Below, piece by piece: positions 6,585-12,060 of a stretch of DNA of 15,136 nucleotides. How positions within the stretch are numbered: position 1 is the first letter of the stretch; every line of letters begins with the position of its first letter. This DNA comes from CAWULT01 sp963923455 (GTDB lineage Bacteria; Acidobacteriota; Vicinamibacteria; Vicinamibacterales; UBA2999). Position numbers and translations under genes: made by a program. Location of the stretch: assembly GCA_963923455.1 (NCBI GenBank), contig CAWULT010000114.1:1-15136 (forward strand). Direction: 5' to 3'. The notes beneath the pieces were generated by a model. It made no database searches. It was not told the DNA's origin and worked only from the letters and a program-made list of their open reading frames with translations.

Positions 6585-7322
6585 GTGGCGACGCGGGTCT
6601 GCCTGGCGGTGCTCGTCTGGTGCGTGCTGGCCGGGACACCGGGGCCCGCGTCCGCGCAGGCGCCTGCCGACGCGGACGCTGACAGCCTCTACGCGCGCCG
6701 CGAGCAGCTGTCGAGCGCGGTGGAGGCCGCCGTGATCTGGGAGGCGCGCACCCGGGGCGGCCGCGATTTCGAGGCCGCGTGGAAACTGGCCCGCGCCACC
6801 TACTGGCTGGGTGGCCACGTGCCGGCGGGTGAGCGCAAGGCGCAGTACGAACGCGGCATCGCGGCCGCGCGGCAGGCCGTGGCGATCGAGCCCGCGCGGC
6901 CCGAGGGCCACTTCTGGCTGGCGGCGAACATGGGCGCCATGGCCGAGTCCTTCGGGCTGCGCGCGGGCATCCGCTACCGCGGCCCGGTCAAGCGCGAACT
7001 CGAAGCCACGCTCCGGATCGACCCCGCGTTCGACGGCGGGGCAGCCGATCGTGCGCTCGGACGCTGGTATCACCGGGTGCCGGGCCTGTTCGGCGGCAGC
7101 AAGGACAAGGCGGTCGAGCACCTGCGCCGGGCGCTGGCCTTCGATCCGGCCAACCCCGCGTCGCACTACTTCCTGGCCGAAACACTGCTCGCGCTGGGCC
7201 GGCGCGACGACGCCCGCCGCGAGTTCGAGGCCGTGCTGGTCGGAGACGTCGACCCGGCGTGGGAGCCCGAGGGACGCGAGTTCCGCGCCAAGGCCCGCAC
7301 GCTGCTGGCGGCCTGGCGCTGA
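6585..7322 (+). CDS. Secreted TPR protein, TRAP-transporter TatT-like
   Basis: The 245-residue product has an N-terminal signal peptide (about 1-25, ending in PASAQ-A), so it is periplasmic. It has no lipobox cysteine, unlike the treponemal lipoprotein TatT. Helical TPR-like repeats fill the rest: FEAAWKLARATYWLG (62-76), YERGIAAARQAVAIEPARPEG (88-108), AVEHLRRALAFDPANPASHYFLAETLLALGR (176-206) and DDARREFEAVL (208-218). The WLAANMGAMAESFGLRAGIRY stretch (111-131) is the part most like the TatT component family, trimeric proteins that associate with a TRAP ligand-binding protein. No TRAP P, Q or M gene is nearby, so that role is not supported by context; a generic periplasmic scaffold is equally possible. 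GTG 6585 was chosen because it begins the signal peptide right behind a -10-like box. It converges with the nitroreductase gene, with 4 bases between stops. Confidence 0.72.
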   Translation: MATRVCLAVLVWCVLAGTPGPASAQAPADADADSLYARREQLSSAVEAAVIWEARTRGGRDFEAAWKLARATYWLGGHVPAGERKAQYERGIAAARQAVAIEPARPEGHFWLAANMGAMAESFGLRAGIRYRGPVKRELEATLRIDPAFDGGAADRALGRWYHRVPGLFGGSKDKAVEHLRRALAFDPANPASHYFLAETLLALGRRDDARREFEAVLVGDVDPAWEPEGREFRAKARTLLAAWR

Positions 7323-7326
7323 CCGG

Positions 7327-7896
7327 CTATTCGCGGAAGCGCCCTTCGAACGCGAACGCCGCCACCGGCTTGCGGTCGTTCCGCCGTTCACGGGGCTGCT
7401 GGTGCGCGGGCAGGTCCTCGACGCGCCCCGGCCGGCCCACGGCCACCATCGCCTCGACCGCGTAGCCGTCGGGGATGCCGAGCGTCTCGCGGGCGGCGTC
7501 GTAGTCGAAGCCCTGCATCCCGTGGACGACCAGCCCCATGCGCGAGCCCTGGATCGCGAGGCTCATCCACGCCGCGCCGGTGTCGTACGAGTGCGTCCGC
7601 GCCGGCGTGCCGCTGTCGAATGTCGTCCTCGAGACCATCACCAGCAGTGCGCCGGCGCGCACGCACCACTGCTGGTTGCCCTCGTTGAGCAGCGAGAAGA
7701 ACGCGTCGAAGGCCGGCGTGTCGCGGCTGGCGTAGACGATGCGCCACGGCTGGTTGTTGCCGGACGACGGCGCCCAGCGGGCCGCCTCGAACAGCGACTG
7801 CAGCTCCTCGGCCGTGACCGGTTCGCCCGACATCGCGCGCGGCGACCAGCGGGCCGTGAAGATCGGGTCGATCGGGAAGTCCGGGGTTCTGGGCAC
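7327..7896 (-). CDS. Nitroreductase family FMN oxidoreductase
   Basis: This is a 189-residue cytoplasmic flavoprotein of the NfsB/FRP-like nitroreductase superfamily, which reduces quinones, nitroaromatics or other electron acceptors with NAD(P)H through FMN. Typical signs are ARWSPRAMSG near the N-terminus (Arg/Ser contacts to the FMN phosphate), EAARWAPSSGNNQPWR (about 37-52) as the main family motif, the DTGAAWMSLAIQGSRMGL helix (about 105-122), and IPDGYAVEAMVAVGRPG (about 139-155) as the second FMN-binding region. The length fits the compact type of about 190 residues. GTG 7896 is preceded by GGAGG at a five-base spacing, which decides the start. It follows the Nudix gene by 19 bases on the same strand, so both are likely cotranscribed. 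The physiological substrate is unknown. Confidence 0.9.
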   Translation of the reverse strand: MPRTPDFPIDPIFTARWSPRAMSGEPVTAEELQSLFEAARWAPSSGNNQPWRIVYASRDTPAFDAFFSLLNEGNQQWCVRAGALLVMVSRTTFDSGTPARTHSYDTGAAWMSLAIQGSRMGLVVHGMQGFDYDAARETLGIPDGYAVEAMVAVGRPGRVEDLPAHQQPRERRNDRKPVAAFAFEGRFRE

Positions 7897-7915
7897 GGAA
7901 GCCTCCAGTGCGGGG

Positions 7916-8332
7916 TCAGGACGACGCGTGCCGCGTCATGTGCGGCAGGGCGGCGCGCAGGACGTCGCGGGCGCCCTCGTGGGTCAGCAGGTCGAGCGCG
8001 TCCTCGGGCGACAGCCAGCGCGGATCGCGGCCGTCCTCGTCCGGCTCCCGCTCGGCCGTGGCCTCGACGAGGAAATAGCGCACGCGCACGCGAGCGCGGC
8101 CGTCGTGGAATTCGAGCGGCGGCTCCAGCGCCTGGATGATCCGCCCGATCACGCCCGCCTCCTCCTCGGTTTCCCGGAGCGCGGCCTCGGCGGCGTCCTC
8201 GCCGGCGTCGATATGGCCCTTCGGAAACACCCGGTGATGCCTGTCGCGCCGCGCGCGGATCACCAGTACCTCCAGCCGTCCCCGGCTCGCCCGGAACGCG
8301 ATGGTTCCGGCCTGTTCGATCGTCGACGCCAT
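7916..8332 (-). CDS. Nudix hydrolase
   Basis: This 138-residue Nudix-fold hydrolase would cleave a nucleoside diphosphate linked to another moiety, with Mg or Mn. The Nudix box is complete and lies at about residues 39-61: it begins GHIDAGE, has RETEEEAG in the middle and ends in V, fitting G-x5-E-x7-REUXEEXGU. The preceding FPKGH resembles the (L)PKGH motif of diadenosine polyphosphate and diphosphoinositol-type members, but the substrate cannot be fixed from this. The N-terminal strand (TIEQAGTIAFRA) and the C-terminal WLSPEDALDLL are standard. ATG 8332 fits the family's usual start, and a purine-rich GAGGGGG stretch lies upstream. It is the first gene of a two-gene unit with the nitroreductase. 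Confidence 0.93.
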   Translation of the reverse strand: MASTIEQAGTIAFRASRGRLEVLVIRARRDRHHRVFPKGHIDAGEDAAEAALRETEEEAGVIGRIIQALEPPLEFHDGRARVRVRYFLVEATAEREPDEDGRDPRWLSPEDALDLLTHEGARDVLRAALPHMTRHASS

Positions 8333-8361
8333 GCGCGGCCCCCTCGCCCGTTGAACCGTTC

Positions 8362-8370
8362 TACAATTGT
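8362..8370. promoter_or_regulatory. -10 box TACAAT with ACAATTGT palindrome at a divergent promoter
   Basis: TACAAT (8362-8367), the best -10 match in the window, lies 10 bases before ATG 8378 of the MBL-fold gene. It is nested in the perfect 8-bp palindrome ACAATTGT (8363-8370), so the minus strand carries a similar AT-rich box facing the Nudix gene. The gap between the two start codons is only 45 bp. The site could serve both directions or be an operator; no -35 box is clear. Confidence 0.45.
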
Positions 8371-8377
8371 CGGCCAG

Positions 8378-9484
8378 ATGAGCACCGCATTCCACAGTCG
8401 TCGCATGTCGCTCGCCGCGGGCCTGCTCGTGTGGGCGGGCGTGGCAGCCGGCGGCCAGCGCGCGCTGCAGGCCCAGGCCGCGCAGGCGCCGCGCGGGGCG
8501 TCCGCTCCGGCCAGGTCCGCGCCGCAGACGCCATCCGCGCCGCGCGCCGCCGCACCCGCGCCCGCGGCCCGGGCCGCCGAGCCGCTCGAGGTGATCCAGG
8601 TCCGTCCGAACGTCTACGTCATCGCCGGCGCGGGCGCCCATGTCGCCGTGCAGCTCGGGCCGGATGGCGCGGTCGTCGTCGACACCGGCAACGGGTCGCG
8701 CTCGGCGGACGTCGTGGCCGAGATCCGCAAGCTCACGCGCGAGCCGATCCGGTACATCATCAACACCAGCGCCAACCGGGAGCACGTCGGCGGCAACGAC
8801 GACCTGTCGAAGGCGGGCCAGTCGGTGATTCCGACCGGCGGCCTCAACGAGATCGGCGCCGCCGGCGGCCGCGCGCCGATTCTCGCCGAAGAGCACGTGC
8901 AGGAGGCGATGACGGCGCCGACGGGCGAGCAGGCGGCGTATCCGGTCGGCGCATGGCCGACCGTCACCTACTCGGCCGCGCTCGACGAGTTCCAGAAGGA
9001 TCTCTACCTGAACGGCGAGGCCGTCATCACCACGTACCAGCCCGCGGCGCACTCCGACGGCGACAGCATCGTGTTCTTCCGCCGTTCCGACGTGCTGGTC
9101 ACCGGCGAGGTGTTCGACATGACGCGCTTCCCGGTCATCGACGTCGAGAAGGGCGGCAGCGTCCAGGGCGTGATCGACAGCCTGAACCGCATCATCGGCA
9201 TCACCGTTCCGCCCGTGCCCCTCATCTGGCAGGACGGCGGCACCGTGGTCGTGCCCGCCCACGGCGAACTGGCGCACGAGGCCGACGTCGTCGACTACCG
9301 CGACATGGTCACCATCGTCCGCGACCGCGTGAAGGACATGATCGGCAAGGGCATGACGCTCGCGCAGGTGCAGCAGGCCGATCCCACGAAGGGGTACCGG
9401 AGGCGCTACGGCGCCGACACGGGCCCGTGGACGACCACCCAGTTCATCGAGGCCGTCTTCAAGAGCCTCTCGGCGGCGAAGTAG
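8378..9484 (+). CDS. Exported MBL-fold protein with degenerate metal motif
   Basis: This is a 368-residue metallo-beta-lactamase superfamily protein with a signal peptide (about 1-34, MSLAAGLLVWAG then QAQAAQA) and an Ala/Pro-rich linker (35-67), so it is periplasmic. The fold is clear: PDGAVVVDTGNG (95-106), IRYIINT (124-130), HVGGN (136-140), QPAAHSDGDSIVFF (221-234), DVLVTGEVFD (238-247) and VPAHGELAHEADVVDY (292-307). The first metal motif, normally HxHxDH, reads S131-A-N133-R-E135-H136, so two His are lost and Asp became Glu. The later 'GD' Asp is Glu244. H136, H225 and H296 remain. It may bind a different or single metal, or have lost hydrolase activity. The start is ATG 8378, just behind TACAAT. 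It is the first gene of an operon with two paralogous exported proteins. Confidence 0.85.
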   Translation: MSTAFHSRRMSLAAGLLVWAGVAAGGQRALQAQAAQAPRGASAPARSAPQTPSAPRAAAPAPAARAAEPLEVIQVRPNVYVIAGAGAHVAVQLGPDGAVVVDTGNGSRSADVVAEIRKLTREPIRYIINTSANREHVGGNDDLSKAGQSVIPTGGLNEIGAAGGRAPILAEEHVQEAMTAPTGEQAAYPVGAWPTVTYSAALDEFQKDLYLNGEAVITTYQPAAHSDGDSIVFFRRSDVLVTGEVFDMTRFPVIDVEKGGSVQGVIDSLNRIIGITVPPVPLIWQDGGTVVVPAHGELAHEADVVDYRDMVTIVRDRVKDMIGKGMTLAQVQQADPTKGYRRRYGADTGPWTTTQFIEAVFKSLSAAK

Positions 9485-9498
9485 TGGAGGCGCGACGC

Positions 9499-10308
9499 GT
9501 GCGCAGCAGCAAGGTTCGAGTCGTGCATCGGTTCGCCGTGGCCACCGCGCTGGCGGCTCTGGCGACGGCGGGGGTGGCCGCCCAGGGACGCGGGGCGCAG
9601 GCCCCGGCAGGGACGGCCCAGCCGGCGGCCCCGGCCGCGCCCACCGCGAAGGCCGGGGCGCCCTTCGACATCACCGGGACCTGGGTGTCGGTCGTCACCG
9701 AGGACTGGCGCTGGCGGATGGTCACGCCTCCGAAGGGCGACTACGCGAGCATCCCGCTCAACATGGCGGCGAAGAAGGTGGGCGACGCCTGGGACCCGGC
9801 GAAGGACGAGGCCGCCGGTGACCAGTGCAAGGGTTACGGGGCGCCCGGCGTGATGCGCCAGCCCGGCCGCCTGCGGATCACCTGGCAGGACGACAATACG
9901 CTGAAGGTCGAGACCGATGCCGGCACGCAGACGCGCCTGCTCCACTTCGGCGACTGGAAGGCCGCCGAGGGCAGCCAGCCGTCGCGACAGGGCGACACGG
10001 TGGCGCAGTGGGAGACGCCGCCGGCAGGGCGCGGCGCGGCGGCGCCGCCGCGCATCGGCAACCTCAAGACGGTCACCACGCGGCTGCAGCCCGGGTACCT
10101 GCGCAAGAATGGCGTGCCCTACAGCGAGAAGGCCACGTTGACCGAGTACTGGGACCTGCTGCGGCAGCCCAGCGGCGATCAGTGGATCGTGATCACGACG
10201 ATCGTGGAAGACCCGACCTACCTGACGCGGACGTGGATCACGAGCCTGAACTTCAAGCGCGAGCCGAACGGCGCCAAGTGGGATCCGTCGCCGTGCTCGG
10301 CGAGATGA
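9499..10308 (+). CDS. Exported protein, first of two paralogues, unknown function
   Basis: The product has 269 residues, with a signal peptide (about 1-28, ending GVAA-QG) and an Ala/Pro linker (33-54). The folded part begins DITGTWVSVVTEDW (57-70), then GDYASIPLN (80-88), a Cys at 110 in DQCKGYG, PGRLRITW (122-129), and the block RKNGVPYSEKATLTEYW (202-218) with TTIVEDPTYL (233-242). It ends in a Pro-Cys (C266). The many alternating strands suggest a beta-barrel, possibly lipocalin-like; this is inference. The same landmarks occur in the next gene, so the two are homologous. I do not recognise a named family; I associate such proteins with Acidobacteriota genomes. GTG 9499 was chosen because GGAGG (9486-9490) lies eight bases upstream; an in-frame GTG at 9484 overlapping the previous stop lacks a site. 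It lies 14 bases after the MBL gene. Confidence 0.8.
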   Translation: MRSSKVRVVHRFAVATALAALATAGVAAQGRGAQAPAGTAQPAAPAAPTAKAGAPFDITGTWVSVVTEDWRWRMVTPPKGDYASIPLNMAAKKVGDAWDPAKDEAAGDQCKGYGAPGVMRQPGRLRITWQDDNTLKVETDAGTQTRLLHFGDWKAAEGSQPSRQGDTVAQWETPPAGRGAAAPPRIGNLKTVTTRLQPGYLRKNGVPYSEKATLTEYWDLLRQPSGDQWIVITTIVEDPTYLTRTWITSLNFKREPNGAKWDPSPCSAR

Positions 10309-10322
10309 GGAGAGGACCGGGC

Positions 10323-11375
10323 ATGACACGCGCAGCACTCAGGGGACTCGTGGCGGCCGCCGTGGCTGCGGCCGTTGCCACCGGCGTTGCCAGGCCGGCC
10401 GCGGCGCAGGGCCAGGTCGAGGCGGCGCAGGCCGCGCTGCAGGGACGGTCCGTCGACCTGTCGGGCACGTGGGCCAACCGGCTGCACGAGGATTCGATCG
10501 AGCGCGCCCCGGGGCCGCACATCGGCGACTACACGGGCCTGCCGATCAACGACGAGGCCCGGGCCGTGGCCGACGCCTATCAGGTGTCGATGCAGAACAT
10601 GCCCGAGCGCCAGTGCATCCTCTACACGAGCCAGTACATCGTGATGGGGCCGCAGAACCTGCGGATCGAGCAGGAGCTCGACCCGATCTCCGGCGCGGTG
10701 CGCGAGTTCCACTTGAGCGGCACCGTCGACCGGGCGCCGCACGTCATCTACATGGACGGCCGGCCCCACCCGTCGGCCTCGGCGCCGCACACGCCGGGCG
10801 GCTTCTCGACCGGCGTCTGGGAGGGGCAGCAGCTCAAGGTGCGCACCACGCACCTCAAGGCGGGCATGGTGTGGCGCAACGGCGTGCCGCACAGCGACCG
10901 CGCCACCATGACGGAGTATTACATCCGGCACGGCAACCTGCTGACCGTGACGATGATCCTCGAGGACCCGGTCTACTGGGAGGAGCCGTTCATCCGCAAC
11001 GCGACCTTCGAGCTCGACGCGAACACGCGCGTGCTGCCCGAGCCGTGCGAACCGCAGGTCGAGATCCCGCGCGCGGCGGGCGAGGTGCCGCACTACCTGC
11101 CGGGCGCCAACCTGTACCTGAGCGACTACGCGAAGATGTACAACCTGCCGCTCGACGCCGCCCGTGGCGGCGCGGCGACGACGTATCCCGAGTACGCGAA
11201 GAAGCTGCGCGCCGGCTACACCGCGCCTGGCAAGTGCCCGGTGTACTGCTGCACGGGGACGACGATCGCGGCGATGGGCAACAACCAGGGCGCGTGCCGC
11301 GAGGACGACGCACCGGCGACGCCGGCCCCCGGGCCAGCCGCGGCCACCCCCGCCCAGGGCCGGCAGGGGCGGTAG
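10323..11375 (+). CDS. Exported protein, second paralogue, with Cys-rich C-terminal extension
   Basis: The product has 350 residues, with a signal peptide (about 1-29, ending AAA-QG). Its core repeats the landmarks of the preceding gene: DLSGTWANRLHED (45-57), GDYTGLPIN (68-76), RQCILY (96-101), LKVRTTHLK (171-179), WRNGVPHSDRATMTEYY (184-200), VTMILEDPVYW (209-219) and a PC pair (241-242). It adds an insert (about 120-165, VDRAPHVIYMDGRPHP) and a C-terminal region absent from its neighbour, with LYLSDYAKMYNLPL (264-277), TYPEYAKKLRAGY (287-299) and CPVYCC plus C325 (305-325), then an Ala/Pro tail. Function is unknown; a beta-barrel binding or structural role in the envelope is a guess. ATG 10323 was chosen for the GGAGAGGA stretch (10309-10316) before it; ATG 10305, overlapping the previous stop as ATGA, is an alternative. 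Confidence 0.8.
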   Translation: MTRAALRGLVAAAVAAAVATGVARPAAAQGQVEAAQAALQGRSVDLSGTWANRLHEDSIERAPGPHIGDYTGLPINDEARAVADAYQVSMQNMPERQCILYTSQYIVMGPQNLRIEQELDPISGAVREFHLSGTVDRAPHVIYMDGRPHPSASAPHTPGGFSTGVWEGQQLKVRTTHLKAGMVWRNGVPHSDRATMTEYYIRHGNLLTVTMILEDPVYWEEPFIRNATFELDANTRVLPEPCEPQVEIPRAAGEVPHYLPGANLYLSDYAKMYNLPLDAARGGAATTYPEYAKKLRAGYTAPGKCPVYCCTGTTIAAMGNNQGACREDDAPATPAPGPAAATPAQGRQGR

Positions 11376-11392
11376 CCCCGCGCGCCGGCCCT
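11356..11392. terminator. Strong bidirectional hairpin at a convergent junction
   Basis: AGGGCCGGC (11356-11364) pairs perfectly with GCCGGCCCT (11384-11392). Inside, after a small internal loop, GGGGC (11366-11370) pairs with GCCCC (11375-11379) around a GGTA loop. The element covers the TAG of the plus-strand operon and touches the TGA of the opposing gene. There is no U-tract. Position and strength make a two-way terminator likely. Confidence 0.5.
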
Positions 11393-11835
11393 CACCGGTT
11401 CGGGCAGTCGCCGCCCAGCTGCCGCCAGCCCTCGACGTCGAGCACCACTTCGCTGTAGCCCGGATCGTTGGCGACGGTGCCGAGCCCCGTGCGCGGCATC
11501 GCGCCGCCGATGCGGATCCGCCCGCCCGCGATGGCGACGCCGCCGGGCCCTGCGAGCTGCCCCTTCCGGACGAGCCCCGTCACCTCGATCATCGTCGCCT
11601 CGTGGAGCCTGATCTCCTTGAGCACCGCCTTGTTGCCCGACAGGCGGAACCGGCGGCCCGTGGCGATGGGCGTGCCCCGCCGCTCCCCCGACGGGTCCTC
11701 GGCGACGATGAAGCGGCCGCCCCTGGCGCAGCCGGGAATCGAGATGCGCTCGGAGTCCTTGGGCGGCTCGCGTTCCTGCGCGAGGGCCAGACCGGCGGGG
11801 AGGAGCACCAGGGCCACGAGCAGGGCGCGCGTCAT
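11392..11835 (-). CDS. Small exported protein of unknown function
   Basis: The product has 147 residues, with a clear signal peptide (1-19: MTRALLVALVLLPAGLALA, cleaved before Q). The mature part has two cysteines (C36, C144) near its ends that could form a disulphide. In between is a set of short beta strands: GRRFRLSGNKAVLKEIRLHEATMIEVTGLVRK (60-91) reads like an OB-fold or similar small beta-barrel, and GGRIRIGGAMPR (104-115) follows. I do not recognise a named family. ATG 11835 is preceded by TACACT (11847-11842, minus strand) with six bases between, suggesting its own leaderless promoter. It also lies only 15 bases downstream of the DUF2892 gene, so it may be expressed from the RND transcript as well. 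Periplasmic location next to an efflux permease allows, but does not show, a shared role. Confidence 0.68.
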   Translation of the reverse strand: MTRALLVALVLLPAGLALAQEREPPKDSERISIPGCARGGRFIVAEDPSGERRGTPIATGRRFRLSGNKAVLKEIRLHEATMIEVTGLVRKGQLAGPGGVAIAGGRIRIGGAMPRTGLGTVANDPGYSEVVLDVEGWRQLGGDCPNR

Positions 11836-11841
11836 GGCCCC

Positions 11842-11847
11842 AGTGTA
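11842..11847 (-). promoter_or_regulatory. Candidate -10 box for the 147-residue exported protein (leaderless)
   Basis: On the minus strand TACACT (11847-11842) is followed by GGGGCC and then ATG 11835. This is nearly the same arrangement as TACCCT-GGGGC-ATG before the pirin gene. The box lies in the 15-bp gap after the DUF2892 stop. Confidence 0.42.
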
Positions 11848-11850
11848 CGC

Positions 11851-12060
11851 CTACTTGGCGGCGGCGTTCGCCGAATCGGGCACGCCCAGCCGGCGCAGGA
11901 TGGTCATCATCGGGCACCAGTTGGTGAACGACGACTGGAAGAGGTTCAGGCCCACGAAGGCCGTGAACCACAGGAAGTTCGAGTTCACGTAGATCCCGAG
12001 CAGCACGCTCACCATGATGAAGAACCCGGCGATCTGGCGGAGATAGCGGTCGACGGTCAT
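11851..12060 (-). CDS. DUF2892 (YgaP transmembrane-like) protein
   Basis: This is a 69-residue inner-membrane protein with two hydrophobic segments (about 10-24 and 28-44) joined by a short turn. The strings TVDRYLRQIAGFF, FTAFVGLNLFQSSFTNWCPM and TILRRLGV are diagnostic of the DUF2892 family, whose best known case is the membrane part of the rhodanese YgaP. The invariant NWCP cysteine (C49) is present. No rhodanese domain is attached. ATG 12060 overlaps the RND stop as ATGA, and GAGGAG lies seven bases upstream within the RND gene end, so its translation is coupled to the permease. DUF2892 genes directly after RND permeases of this type are, to my knowledge, a recurring arrangement, which suggests an accessory role, though the function is not established. 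Confidence 0.9.
   Translation of the reverse strand: MTVDRYLRQIAGFFIMVSVLLGIYVNSNFLWFTAFVGLNLFQSSFTNWCPMMTILRRLGVPDSANAAAK

Noticed and set aside
4998..7391. 797-codon minus-strand frame across the pirin, lgt and TatT-like genes
   Set aside because: It spans three well-supported genes on both strands and encodes Arg/Pro-rich sequence without motifs; a GC-driven shadow.
8351..8356. TTGAAC as a -35 box for TACAAT at 8362
   Set aside because: Only five bases separate them, far from the required 16-18.
8332..9277. N-terminal extension of the Nudix frame up to 9277
   Set aside because: The extension is antisense to the MBL-fold gene, is low-complexity, and lies before a normal Nudix start at ATG 8332.
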